Assembly: GCF_003073175.1 (NCBI RefSeq)
Contig: NZ_QBBX01000007.1
Span: 62,001-126,000, forward strand
Reading direction: 5' to 3'
Length of the DNA stretch: 64,000 nt
Source: Peribacillus acanthi
Lineage (GTDB): Bacteria > Bacillota > Bacilli > Bacillales > DSM-1321
Shown here: piece by piece, positions 1 to 9,444 of the stretch
How the letters are laid out: each line of letters opens with the position of its first letter
How positions within the stretch are numbered: position 1 is the first letter of the stretch
The notes under the pieces: model-generated
The model's database searches: none
The model's input: only the letters and a program-made list of their open reading frames with translations
What the model was told of the DNA's origin: nothing
Made by a program: the position numbers and the translations under genes

Positions 1-440
1 AAAAATGGTGGTTCGCATTCGGCCATTGGATTTCTTCTATTTTATATTCAGCCATCATCCTTTACTTAGGATCAATTTGGTTTTGGACATTATCAGAAAT
101 ACCCTTTCAAAAGCTTTTGGTCACACAATGTTTCGTTTTATCGATAATTTTAATAGAAAAAACGGTTAACTTGCTATTGCATATTTATTTGTCAATTCCA
201 TGGTATTCTTCACCATTTTCACTTGGTGTGATATCCCAAATAAAAACAAATAAATCCTTTTGGATTTCATTTTTTGGCAGTATAACTGTTTTTAAGATAT
301 GGACAATTTACTTACAATATAATGCATTAAAGCAAATGTCAGAATTAAGTCGATGGAAAATTTTATTAGTAATTTTATTTATTAATGTTCTTGGAAGTCT
401 GTTTATTTCATTAGGTAATTTAATACAAAGGGCTTTATAG
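1..440 (+). CDS. Yip1/YknW-like membrane protein, 5' end missing
   Basis: The frame is open from base 3 of the window, so the start codon lies upstream and only about the last 145 residues are seen. The visible part is very hydrophobic, with about four probable membrane segments. It ends 13 bases before a membrane-fusion (HlyD/YknX-type) gene. In Bacillus the Yip1 protein YknW precedes the adaptor YknX in the yknWXYZ toxin-resistance exporter operon, and the arrangement here matches. The family call rests on hydrophobic profile and context, not on a diagnostic motif. Confidence 0.5.
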   Translation, partial: KWWFAFGHWISSILYSAIILYLGSIWFWTLSEIPFQKLLVTQCFVLSIILIEKTVNLLLHIYLSIPWYSSPFSLGVISQIKTNKSFWISFFGSITVFKIWTIYLQYNALKQMSELSRWKILLVILFINVLGSLFISLGNLIQRAL

Positions 441-453
441 GTAGGGAAGGTAT

Positions 454-1659
454 ATGAATAAAAAAATAAGAATATGTATTCTACTATTAGTTATTATTTT
501 TGTAGGAATAAATGGAGTTCTACTTTTTAATTCCAATTCAAAGATCGACAGAATTTATCAAATAAAAGATTGGCGTAAAGCTCAAGTTAAGGATTTAAAA
601 GCTGGATTTAGGAAAAATGGTATCGTACAACCAAGGGAACGATATTATATTTATGTTCAAGATAAAGAAGCATTCAAGAATTTTTTAGTACAAGAAGGTG
701 ATATAGTAGAAATTGGCACCCCTTTATATTCACTTTCTAATGAAAATGCTAAGCAACAGCGAGATCTACTAGATGCTCAAATAAATCAGTTACAACTCCA
801 ACTTGAAAGTGTTGTTAACCATATTGACAGTCTCGAAGAACTCAAGACTTCAATCAAAGATGGATTAAACACAACTAACGATAATTCAATTAAAGAAACC
901 GAATCTACTTCATTTTCTCTGGAACAAACTATTCTTCAGAAGGTTGCAGAACAGGACAAAATATTAAGCCAAATAAACTTGTATGAAAATAAGAAAAATA
1001 CTTTTCAAGAAGGTGACGAAATTACAGTCAATAGTACATTTAATGGGTATGTTGAAATGCTTAAATATGATGTGAATAATCCAATTATGACAATTGTATC
1101 TATTGAGAAAAAAGTGGAAATTGAACTAACGGAGAGAGAGCGTTCAATTATTGAGAAGGAAGATCCTGTTTTCATACACTCAAATAATCTAAAACAAGCT
1201 ATTCTAAGTTTTATTGGAAAGGTTCCATTATTCCCAAATGTAACTCCAAATTTAGCTAATAAATCCTTGTACACCTTATTCGTCGATATCTCCGAAAATG
1301 GAGATAAATTGCAACAAGGTTATCATGTTGATACAGAAATTATCACAGAGGCAACTATTAATTCATTAACAGTTAAGGAATCTGCTGTTCAATTAGATGG
1401 GGATAAACCATATATTTACGTTCTTAATAAAAATGGTATTATTGTAAAAACCCCTGTATCAATCGGAATACACGATTCCCAATTCATAGAGATAAAATCT
1501 GGTCTATCTGACGTGCATTGGTATAGTGCAAAACCTAGTTCATACAGGACAAATAACTATTTTGTTACACCCCTTTTGATTGATAGATTAACAAAAGAGA
1601 ACTCATTAACATCAAAAAATATACTAATTTTTATTTTACACGGATTGCTTGAAATTTAG
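454..1659 (+). CDS. HlyD/YknX-like efflux periplasmic-adaptor protein
   Basis: The 401-residue protein has one N-terminal membrane anchor (about residues 5-25), a lipoyl-like half motif (EGDIVEIGTPLYSL, about 81-94), a coiled-coil stretch (about 100-180) and a beta-barrel C-terminal half. This is the architecture of ABC-exporter adaptors such as YknX, which link a permease/ATPase to the cell surface and can protect against SdpC-like toxins. It follows the Yip1-like gene by 13 bases, so the two are probably co-transcribed. The ATPase and permease genes (YknY/YknZ equivalents) do not follow; a terminator and an RHS toxin gene do. The operon may therefore be incomplete, or the partners may lie upstream of the window. 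Start ATG 454 is preceded by a GGGAAGG-type ribosome site. Confidence 0.7.
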   Translation: MNKKIRICILLLVIIFVGINGVLLFNSNSKIDRIYQIKDWRKAQVKDLKAGFRKNGIVQPRERYYIYVQDKEAFKNFLVQEGDIVEIGTPLYSLSNENAKQQRDLLDAQINQLQLQLESVVNHIDSLEELKTSIKDGLNTTNDNSIKETESTSFSLEQTILQKVAEQDKILSQINLYENKKNTFQEGDEITVNSTFNGYVEMLKYDVNNPIMTIVSIEKKVEIELTERERSIIEKEDPVFIHSNNLKQAILSFIGKVPLFPNVTPNLANKSLYTLFVDISENGDKLQQGYHVDTEIITEATINSLTVKESAVQLDGDKPYIYVLNKNGIIVKTPVSIGIHDSQFIEIKSGLSDVHWYSAKPSSYRTNNYFVTPLLIDRLTKENSLTSKNILIFILHGLLEI

Positions 1660-1751
1660 ACTGATTCTGGTCATGTTGTATTTCTATAGGATTTTGAGTG
1701 CTAATCAAATTGCCTTTTAATGAATTTTGAATCACAGTAAGTTTTATTAAT

Positions 1752-1797
1752 AAAAGGATTGATTTCATTTTTTGTAATTTGAAATCAATCTTTTTTA
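1752..1797 (+). terminator. Rho-independent terminator after adaptor gene
   Basis: A perfect 10-bp stem (GATTGATTTC at 1757-1766, GAAATCAATC at 1781-1790) is flanked by AAAA and followed by TTTTTT. The rest of the 1660-1999 gap holds no gene that I can support. Confidence 0.85.
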
Positions 1798-1999
1798 TTT
1801 GCATTTAGGTTGAAATATTATTTACGAAAATTGATATGTACAAAAATTGGCAATCATAATATTCCTTTAATATATCAGTAATATTTGAAACAAAACGAAG
1901 TCTTCCACCATTTGGAGTATATTTCTTAAAGATAATTCCTGCTTATAATAAATTGGTCATCCGGATGAATATTCTATTGAACAGGAGTTATCACACAGC

Positions 2000-2128
2000 A
2001 TGTCATCATACAAACCTTTTTTTCGTAGTATAGCTATTATACTTTCTCTCATTCTTATTTTTAGCTCCATTGGACCTCATTTTGCAGAAGCTGCTCAAGG
2101 CGAAGCAAAAAGAACCCCTAAAAAATAA
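2000..2128 (+). other. Signal-peptide leader out of frame with RHS toxin gene
   Basis: ATG 2000, behind AGGAG at 1983-1987, opens 42 codons encoding a typical Sec signal peptide: positive residues, a hydrophobic run SIAIILSLILIFSSIG, then an FAEAA cleavage region. A TAA at 2126 stops it. The RHS protein continues in the +1 frame. Removing one A from the A6 run at 2120-2125 would join the leader directly to the mature protein (reading RTPKNKKQTVTVD). The leader is therefore the natural N-terminus of the downstream RHS gene, separated by a one-base homopolymer frameshift or a sequence error. Confidence 0.75.
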
Positions 2129-5100
2129 AAAACAAACTGTAACTGTGGATATTGGAGAATTACCAAAGAAACTTCCAAAACAAAAAATAGAGTTAGAGAG
2201 TAAACGAACTCAATACTCTAAAAGATTTTTGAATCCAGATGGGAGTTTTACAGAAGAAATCTTTTTAGAGCCTCAATATTATCAAGATTCCAACGATAAA
2301 AAGTGGAAAAAAATCAATAATAGACTTAAAAAAGATGAGAAAAATCCAACTAAACATGTAAACGAGGCAAACGAAGTTATAACCACCTTTGCAAATGAAA
2401 TTAATGAAGAAGAAGTCGTAACAATAGAAAATGATAAAAAATCTATTTCTTTAATTCCCGTTAATGCTAAAAAAGTAAAGGGAAATGTTAAAAATAATGA
2501 AATCACTTATACAGGCATTTATGACAATATAGATTTGCGTTATAAAGTAAAAGGATTAGCAGTTAAAGAAGACATTATCCTAAATAGTTTACCAAGCACC
2601 AATGTTTTTTCCTTTAAGTTAAAAGCAAAAGGAGTAACAGCTGTAACACAAAAAGATGGAACCATTGTGTTTAAAGATCAAAAAGGTAATTTGAAATGGT
2701 ACCTTGAAAAACCATACATGATAGATAGTAATAATCAATATTCTGATAAGGTTACGCTTAAACTTAGAAATGAAAATGGGTCAACTTTTGTTGATGTGAT
2801 CGCTGATCAAGAGTTTTTAAATGACTCAAATACTAAATATCCTGTAACGATCGACCCAACCATAAATGAATGGGATGTTATCCGTGATTCTTTTATTGCA
2901 AGTAATTATCCTTCCTCAGCTTTTTCAAGCGAGACATTTATGAACACAGGGTATCATGGTTATTTTGGTTCAACACGGTCCTTGATCCAATTTTACCTTC
3001 CTAGCCTTCCAAGTGATAGTGTTATTACAGATGCATCTCTAAATCTTTTTCAAGCTAAGAGCGATACTTCAACTGCATCGATTGACATTTTCCGTGTAAA
3101 CAGTAGTTGGACTGGGGCTTCAGCAACATGGAATACACCTCCAACAATTGGAGGAACACCTGAAACTACTACCACGGACAATAAAGTAAACGATTATTGG
3201 CAATGGGATATTACTAAACTTGCTAAAGATTGGTATAACGGAATCCAAGCTAATCATGGAATGATGTTAAAACAGCAAAACGAAGGTACATCTCCATATC
3301 GGTCATTTAACTCAGTTAATAGTGGAAATAACACTCCCCGTTTAACGGTTAATTACCGAGTGGAAGCTATTGGTAAAGAATCCTTCTGGACTAATACGGA
3401 AGATAGTGTAAACCCCGCAAATGGAAACCTAGTATACCAGGAATCCGATGTGGAGATTCAGGGACGTGGCCCAGTTGTAAGCCTAACCCGAACTTTCAAT
3501 AGTCGAAAATCTTCTTATAAAGGTTTATTCGGATACGGGTGGATTACTAATCTTGAACCGTTAATCGTTGATTCAGGAAGTGGACCAATCACTTTAATTG
3601 ATGAAGATAACACTCGTCACATTTTTGGAGAAAAAGTCGGAGGCGGTTATGAAGCTGCTGGTGGCATTTACCTTGATTTAGTCAAGAACATTGACGGAAC
3701 ATATACGATTACCGGAAATGATGGCACTAAAACGAACTTCAACAGTAATGGAAAAATCAGCTCAATTGTCGACACAAATGATAATACATCTACTTACGTG
3801 TATGACACTTCTGGAAAATTAACAAAAGTTCGAGATGCTTCTGGACGGGAAACGACTGTTAATTATGGTACAAACGGATATGTTTCAAGTGTGACTGATC
3901 CGGCAGGCAGGGTAACGAGTTATGCATACGATGCTTCAAGTAACCTCACAAAAGTGACTGATCCTGAAGGAAAATTAACAACTTTTACTTATGATGCAGA
4001 TCATAACATCACAGGAATTACGGATGCTCGTAACATTAAAACGACAATCGATTATGACACATCTGACCGTATCTCAACCATCAGCCGTCCGATTACAATC
4101 GACGGAGTTCAGCAAACAAGTACAAGCGTTTATGCTTATGATACAACCAATTTGGTTACTTCTGTGACTGATGGAGAAGGCCGTCGAGTTGATTACACGT
4201 ATAATGCCAATGGCAATGTTGTACAGGTAACAGAAAATCCATTAGATGCTGCCAATAAAGCGATAAGTTCTTATACTTATGACAACAACAATAACTTAAC
4301 GGAAGTTAAAGATGCCAATACAAATAAGGCAAACGGAACAGCAACGTGGGTGTACACCTATGATAAGAATGGAAACGTTACAAGCGTAAAGACTCCTGAA
4401 AACCAAACGGCTTCTTACACTTACGATAGTCAAAATAACTTAGTAAAGGAACAGGACTTTAACAATAACGTTAGTACGTCTGATTACGATACTAATAACA
4501 AAAATATCGAATCGACTGACGCAAACGTTCAGACGTCTGCAAGTAGGCATGATTCAAATGGAAATGTAAAGTATGATACACATCCTATGTCTGCCGCAGA
4601 CAACTTGATTGCGAATTCAAGTTATGAAATAGATCAAGATAGTAACAATTGGCCAGATAACTGGGTACAGGAAAAAGATAAGGATAGTACCGCTACTTAC
4701 TCTTGGTCGAATACAAGTAAATTTGGTGGTAAATCTGTTAGTATTTCAAACCCATCTAGTTGGGCATTAGTCCGAACTGATACGTTTAATTACAAAGAAG
4801 GAGAAAAATATATTGTAAGCGGGTTTGTAAAAACGGACAATACAACTGGTACAGCTCTATTAAAATTTGAATTTTTAAACGATCAGAATGAAAAAAAGGG
4901 AGAAGCAGCATATTCTTCTGAACTTAAAGGTACTCATGACTGGACCCGTTTACAATCAGTAATTGATAATGTACCACCGGGTACTACCAAAATATCAGTA
5001 GCTGCAGGAGTTAATGCTGGAACAGGAACAGCATATTTTGACGGAATTCAGGTAGAGAAAGGAACCACTCTATCTGCATTTAACTTAGTTGAAAACTCCA

Positions 5101-7664
5101 GTTTTGAACGAAATGCGGGGACTTCCGATAAGCTTCCGTTTGGCTGGACAAACAGTTCCAACCTGTCAGCAAATGACGGTATTTATCAAAACGCAACTGG
5201 TGAAGATAACGTCTATGTTGGATCATACTCATTAAAATTGACTGGTGAAAAGACTAAAAACAAATATATTAAGCAACGTATCAATCTTTCCGGAGATGCC
5301 ACTACTCCATTGACACTCTCAGGTTGGTCGAAACAATTAGGGGCTGACTACAATGGTGGAAGTTATGTTGTGCAAGTCCAGATTAATTATACAGATTTAT
5401 CTGTGGGTACTTTTGCTAATGTTTTCAGCAAAACAACAGAAGATTGGCAGCATGTGGCTGCACAAGTAAAACCGACGAAAGCTTTCAATTCCGTTGATGT
5501 GCTTTATCTCTACAATGATCAGTTGGGTACTGCTTGGTTTGATGCGATGCGTTTAGAAAAAGGAGCTTCTCACACCTTTAACACCTATGACGCGGGTGGA
5601 AACTATCTCACCGAAGTGGACAATACCGTTGGAAATAACGTGAAATTCAGCTATGACGCAGTTGGAAATAATACAAGTGTTACAGATGGAAAAGGAAAAA
5701 CCACGTCGTTTGCCTATGACAAACGTAATTTGCTTACCAGCGTAACCGATGCTCATTTAAAAACAACGTCCTATGGGTATGACGCATTTGGAAATCGAAC
5801 TACTCTAACAGATGCTAAAAACAATGTCAACACTTACGAATACAACGAATTTAATCAGGTTTCAAAGATTAAGAACCCATTAAATCAAGTGATTCAAATG
5901 GGATATGACAAGAATGGGAATACGAAAAAACTGATTTTCCCGAAAGGTGACTCCGTATCCTACACCTATAACGCATTGAATAGGATGGACGGTATCTACC
6001 ATAATGGCATCAAACAGTGGGGATTGGGTTATGATGCCAACGGAAATATCTCTTGGTATGCCGATAATACGGGCAAAACAACAAGCTTTACTTATGATAA
6101 AAACAACCGTGTTACTCAACAGGCTGTAGGGGCGTCAAACAGGATTAATTATGCCTATGACAATAACGGTAATCCTACTTCATTAACTGTTATTTCAGGT
6201 GCGACGACAATTACCAATGGATATAGCTACAATTCATTGAATGAGATGACGGCAGTAACTCGGGACGGTGTAAACCAAGCGAAATTCATTTACGACGAGC
6301 GTGGAAATGTCATTTCTACCAAAAAGGGGAATGGTACGTATACTGCTTTCGAGTATGATGATGCTGACCGTTTGAAATCATTAAAAAATTACAATGTTGC
6401 TGGAGCATTATTGTATACCTACACGTACTCTTATGATGCCAATAACAACCAAACTAGTGTAATCACAAGTGCTGGTACGGCTTCTTATCAATACGATGCG
6501 TTAAATCAGTTAACACAGGAAACTTTGGTAGATGGATCTACGATTTCTTACGAGTATGATGCAGTTGGTAACCGTACGAAGAAGGTTGTAATCAAAAGTG
6601 GAAATACAACGACAACTAATTACACTTATGACGCTGCAAACCAACTTACCGCTGTCAACGGTCAAGCGTATACGTACGATCCAAATGGAAACCTGACAAA
6701 TAACGGAGCAAAAACGTTTATCTATGACGTAGAAAACCGTCTGATTGAAGTGAAGAATTCTGCTGGAACATCTTTGGCAAGCTTTACCTATGATAAAGAT
6801 GGCAAGCGTTTAAGTATGACTACAGCGAGTGGAACGATTAACTACCACTATAGTGAAGATAAAGTGATTTACGAGACTGATGCTAATAACAATATTGTAG
6901 CTTCCTACACATGGGATGCCCAAGGTAATCCGGTTAGTATGACCAAGAACGGTGTAACATATTATTACCATGTAAATGGACATGGTGATGTTACTGCACT
7001 TACAGATACCAATAGTGTTACAGTTGCTCAGTATCAATATGATGCTTGGGGTAACATTACGTCTCAAACAGGAACAATGGCTTCGTCTAATCCATATAGA
7101 TATGCTGGTTACCGATATGATGAAATAACTGGACTTTACTATCTGATGGCTCGCTATTATGATCCAAATACAGCTCGATTTATAACAAGGGATAACTTCC
7201 ATGGATATGATGATGAGCCAACTTCTTTAAATCAATATCTATATACTCAAAGTGATCCGGTAAATTATATCGATCCTGATGGGGACAGAAGATTAAGAAT
7301 ACCAACAAATAGTAAGCCAATTTTAAGAAGCCCAAGCCCTAAACAATTAAAAAGGGGTAAGGACTATGAAGCTATGGTTCTTGAAGAATTAGGATTAAAA
7401 AAGAATAAATCATCAAAAATTGGAAGTAGCATTCCAGATGCTTTAACCTCAAAAACCATTTATGAAATTAAAGACGCAATTTCTGTTTATAAAAACAGCC
7501 AGTTTAGAAATTATGAAAGAAATAGGGGAAAAAGAAAAATTGTTCTTATTGTTTCCCATAGAAATGTTTATATAAGTAGGCCAGTCAAAGAGGTAATTAA
7601 AGATAGTGGGGGGTATATTAGAAAAAGAACAATAGATGGAAGATATGTTAATATATCTCTTTAG
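2070..7664 (+). CDS. WapA-like RHS/YD-repeat polymorphic toxin with nuclease-like tail (frameshifted at 5' end)
   Basis: This is a very large secreted-toxin scaffold. Residue numbers count from the TTG at 2070. A WapA-like N-terminal region comes first, then a DNRLRE-type beta domain (about 275-430) and a DUF6531-like entry to the shell (about 465-490). Many YD repeats follow, interrupted by two carbohydrate-binding-like beta modules (about 850-1160). The conserved RHS core YRYAGYRYDE is near 1675. The tail after the IDPDGD motif (about 1737-1864) contains IPDALTSKTIYEIKD, a D...ExK pattern typical of PD-(D/E)XK toxins of the Tox-REase-7 type, so DNA cleavage in target cells is likely. The true start is ATG 2000, but the signal peptide there is out of frame by one base. 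As read, the protein would lack secretion. The probable immunity gene follows by 20 bases. Confidence 0.85.
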   Translation: MDLILQKLLKAKQKEPLKNKKQTVTVDIGELPKKLPKQKIELESKRTQYSKRFLNPDGSFTEEIFLEPQYYQDSNDKKWKKINNRLKKDEKNPTKHVNEANEVITTFANEINEEEVVTIENDKKSISLIPVNAKKVKGNVKNNEITYTGIYDNIDLRYKVKGLAVKEDIILNSLPSTNVFSFKLKAKGVTAVTQKDGTIVFKDQKGNLKWYLEKPYMIDSNNQYSDKVTLKLRNENGSTFVDVIADQEFLNDSNTKYPVTIDPTINEWDVIRDSFIASNYPSSAFSSETFMNTGYHGYFGSTRSLIQFYLPSLPSDSVITDASLNLFQAKSDTSTASIDIFRVNSSWTGASATWNTPPTIGGTPETTTTDNKVNDYWQWDITKLAKDWYNGIQANHGMMLKQQNEGTSPYRSFNSVNSGNNTPRLTVNYRVEAIGKESFWTNTEDSVNPANGNLVYQESDVEIQGRGPVVSLTRTFNSRKSSYKGLFGYGWITNLEPLIVDSGSGPITLIDEDNTRHIFGEKVGGGYEAAGGIYLDLVKNIDGTYTITGNDGTKTNFNSNGKISSIVDTNDNTSTYVYDTSGKLTKVRDASGRETTVNYGTNGYVSSVTDPAGRVTSYAYDASSNLTKVTDPEGKLTTFTYDADHNITGITDARNIKTTIDYDTSDRISTISRPITIDGVQQTSTSVYAYDTTNLVTSVTDGEGRRVDYTYNANGNVVQVTENPLDAANKAISSYTYDNNNNLTEVKDANTNKANGTATWVYTYDKNGNVTSVKTPENQTASYTYDSQNNLVKEQDFNNNVSTSDYDTNNKNIESTDANVQTSASRHDSNGNVKYDTHPMSAADNLIANSSYEIDQDSNNWPDNWVQEKDKDSTATYSWSNTSKFGGKSVSISNPSSWALVRTDTFNYKEGEKYIVSGFVKTDNTTGTALLKFEFLNDQNEKKGEAAYSSELKGTHDWTRLQSVIDNVPPGTTKISVAAGVNAGTGTAYFDGIQVEKGTTLSAFNLVENSSFERNAGTSDKLPFGWTNSSNLSANDGIYQNATGEDNVYVGSYSLKLTGEKTKNKYIKQRINLSGDATTPLTLSGWSKQLGADYNGGSYVVQVQINYTDLSVGTFANVFSKTTEDWQHVAAQVKPTKAFNSVDVLYLYNDQLGTAWFDAMRLEKGASHTFNTYDAGGNYLTEVDNTVGNNVKFSYDAVGNNTSVTDGKGKTTSFAYDKRNLLTSVTDAHLKTTSYGYDAFGNRTTLTDAKNNVNTYEYNEFNQVSKIKNPLNQVIQMGYDKNGNTKKLIFPKGDSVSYTYNALNRMDGIYHNGIKQWGLGYDANGNISWYADNTGKTTSFTYDKNNRVTQQAVGASNRINYAYDNNGNPTSLTVISGATTITNGYSYNSLNEMTAVTRDGVNQAKFIYDERGNVISTKKGNGTYTAFEYDDADRLKSLKNYNVAGALLYTYTYSYDANNNQTSVITSAGTASYQYDALNQLTQETLVDGSTISYEYDAVGNRTKKVVIKSGNTTTTNYTYDAANQLTAVNGQAYTYDPNGNLTNNGAKTFIYDVENRLIEVKNSAGTSLASFTYDKDGKRLSMTTASGTINYHYSEDKVIYETDANNNIVASYTWDAQGNPVSMTKNGVTYYYHVNGHGDVTALTDTNSVTVAQYQYDAWGNITSQTGTMASSNPYRYAGYRYDEITGLYYLMARYYDPNTARFITRDNFHGYDDEPTSLNQYLYTQSDPVNYIDPDGDRRLRIPTNSKPILRSPSPKQLKRGKDYEAMVLEELGLKKNKSSKIGSSIPDALTSKTIYEIKDAISVYKNSQFRNYERNRGKRKIVLIVSHRNVYISRPVKEVIKDSGGYIRKRTIDGRYVNISL

Positions 7665-7684
7665 TATTCATGGAGGATTTTCAA

Positions 7685-8440
7685 ATGATTGAAGTTAAAA
7701 TATATACTACAAAACATATAGGTACAGCCAATATAGCAGAGTGTGTGTTAAAACAATTAGAACAGTTAAATTTATCTATTCAAAAAATTGGATTATATGA
7801 ACCACTTAGAGAAGTATATACTTTTGAAAAAGCTCTTAAAATGTGGACAGAAGTAGAGGAATGTAAAGATGAAGAAGAGGAATGGACAGCCGGTGGATTC
7901 TTAGGGAAATCCAAATCTCCTTCTTTTGAATTTATTGTTTCTTGGTGGAATTATCCTAATCGAAGTCAGTTAAGTACCTTGACTTTTTTCTTTCCTATAA
8001 AGACGTTTAAAAAATTCGAAAAGGAAATAATAACACTTTTTAAAGAATGTGTTTTAGTAACTGAACCAGTTTATGGATATGTTAGCCATTCAAATGTTGT
8101 TAGTAGACAGCATACAACAGGTACTTTATATAATAGATTACCTGGGGTATTTTGGTGCAACTACTTTGGGAAATTATTTGTAGATTTCTTTGGGGAAGAA
8201 AAGATTTCTTCATTTCCATGGGAAAAGGTTGAATTCCTATCTAATGAAGGAATTATCACTTTTCTTACGGAACAACCTATTAAACAATTGTTAGATTCAA
8301 ATGAATTAGAAACCAATGCAAAACAACATTTGGGTTTTGATTCTTTTGGTAATCCAGAGGAAATGGAGATCTTTACAAAATCTCAAAACCCAGAGGATTG
8401 GGATAGAACTATTCAAAAGAATGTACCTGAAATTAAGTAA
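7685..8440 (+). CDS. Probable immunity protein for the upstream RHS nuclease toxin
   Basis: A 251-residue cytoplasmic protein with no signal peptide starts 20 bases after the toxin stop. That position is normal for the cognate immunity gene of an RHS/WapA toxin. Start ATG 7685 is chosen over ATG 7670 because GGAGG (7672-7676) sits 8 bases before it and overlaps the other candidate. The motif LPGVFWCNYFGKLFVDFFG in the middle recalls Imm52-type immunity proteins (residue pattern LPG..W.NYFG...VDF). The family name is tentative and comes from memory of the motif, while the immunity role rests mainly on position. Confidence 0.65.
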   Translation: MIEVKIYTTKHIGTANIAECVLKQLEQLNLSIQKIGLYEPLREVYTFEKALKMWTEVEECKDEEEEWTAGGFLGKSKSPSFEFIVSWWNYPNRSQLSTLTFFFPIKTFKKFEKEIITLFKECVLVTEPVYGYVSHSNVVSRQHTTGTLYNRLPGVFWCNYFGKLFVDFFGEEKISSFPWEKVEFLSNEGIITFLTEQPIKQLLDSNELETNAKQHLGFDSFGNPEEMEIFTKSQNPEDWDRTIQKNVPEIK

Positions 8441-8463
8441 ATAAAAATTAGGTTATTGTATTT

Positions 8464-8514
8464 AAAGGGGAGACATTAAGGCTGTCGAAAGAAGCCTTAA
8501 TGTCTCCCCTTTTT
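8464..8514 (+). terminator. Strong terminator closing the RHS1/immunity unit
   Basis: A 19-bp perfect stem (8464-8482 with 8494-8512) encloses an 11-base loop and ends in a T5 run. Aquaporin-homologous sequence begins immediately after the T run, so this terminator marks a sharp junction. Confidence 0.9.
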
Positions 8515-8515
8515 A

Positions 8516-8832
8516 GGTGCTACCTTACCAAGTGGTTCATGGGAACAATCGTATATTTTAGAATTAATCCTTACATTCTTCTTGATGATGGTTATTTTCG
8601 GTTCAGCAGTTCATGGAAAAGCTGTAAATCCTTTGCAGGATTGGCTATTGGTACAACAGTAGGCTTAGAAGACATGTTTGCAGGTCCGATTTGTGGTGCT
8701 TCAATGAATCCTGCAAGGTCAATGGGTCCAGCAATCGTATCAGGAACACTTCAACATCTTTGGGTCAATATTGTTGTAACAATATTGGGTGCCGTTTGTG
8801 CAGCATTCATATATAAAATACTTCATGACTAA
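8516..8832 (+). pseudogene. Aquaporin (MIP family) remnant of an ars operon, 5'-truncated and frameshifted
   Basis: From 8516 one frame reads ATLPSGSWEQSYILELIL and on to FGSAVHGKAV, the middle of an aquaporin. From about 8620 the homology continues in another frame with FAGLAIGTTVGLE and the pore motif GASMNPARSMGPA, then a final membrane helix to the stop at 8832. The N-terminal half, including the first NPA motif, is absent. In Bacillaceae this aquaporin type sits between the arsenite pump and arsC, which fits the arsC remnant 16 bases downstream. The gene cannot make an intact channel. Confidence 0.8.
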
Positions 8833-8848
8833 AAGGAGAATATCAAAC

Positions 8849-9272
8849 ATGTCTAAAAAAACGATCTATTTCTATTCTACTGGGAACTCTTGCCGAAGCC
8901 AAATTGCAGAAGGATGGGCAAAAAAGCACTTAGCTGACAAATGGGAAGTTAAAAGCGCTGGACTTGAAGCACATGGATTAAACCCTAATGCTGTGAAAGC
9001 CATGAAAGAAATAGGCATTGATATTTCAAATCAAACATCAGATGTAATAGATCCAAATAACTTATATAATGCTGATTTAGTCGTTACCCTTTGTGGTCAT
9101 GCTGCAGATCATTGTCCTGTTACACCTTCACATATCAAAAAGGAACATTGGGGTTTCGATGATCCTGCAAAAGCTGAGGGGAACAGAAGAAGAGAAATGG
9201 GCATTCTAACGTGTTCGTGATGAGATTGGCAAGCGTATTGAACGCTTTGCAAAAACAGGCGAATTACCTTGA
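8849..9272 (+). pseudogene. arsC: Arsenate reductase (thioredoxin type) pseudogene
   Basis: The sequence follows thioredoxin-coupled ArsC closely: [40 protein letters not shown] and [12 protein letters not shown]. Three lesions mark it as dead. The catalytic first Cys of the CxxxxxR P-loop is replaced by Ser (FYSTGNSCR instead of FLCTGNSCR). A frameshift in the G run near 9179-9182 diverts the reading frame. In the restored frame ([10 protein letters not shown]) a TAA at about 9208 precedes the remaining tail [20 protein letters not shown]. The two resolving Cys residues are kept. Start ATG 8849 has AAGGAG upstream. Confidence 0.85.
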
Positions 9273-9276
9273 ACCA

Positions 9277-9307
9277 AAAAGCCAGGGTAGTCCATACCTT
9301 GGCTTTT
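9277..9307 (+). terminator. Terminator after arsC remnant
   Basis: The stem AAAAGCCAGGGTA (9277-9289) pairs with TACCTTGGCTTTT (9295-9307) with one mismatch. It closes the old ars operon just before the first array repeat. Confidence 0.6.
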
Positions 9308-9338
9308 AAGTTGCCTAAATTTAATTTGTGAAAACTTT

Positions 9339-9372
9339 CACTTAAACTAACGGGGGCAATAACTCAATAATA
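9339..9372 (+). repeat. Array palindrome copy 1
   Basis: The core GGGGGCA lies at 9352-9358, with left arm CTTAAACTAAC and right arm AATAACTCAATAA. It is the first copy, between the ars remnant and the recombinase gene. Confidence 0.65.
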
Positions 9373-9444
9373 AAGTTATTAAACTAGTATAATTTATGTT
9401 TTTTAGGTGAATACTGCCAGTAAAAAGAACTGGGAGTTATTACA

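Noticed and set aside
8500-8832. Intact aquaporin-like gene
   Set aside because: The first 40 residues of that frame are nonsense. The homologous protein sequence lies in another frame, and the N-terminal half is missing.
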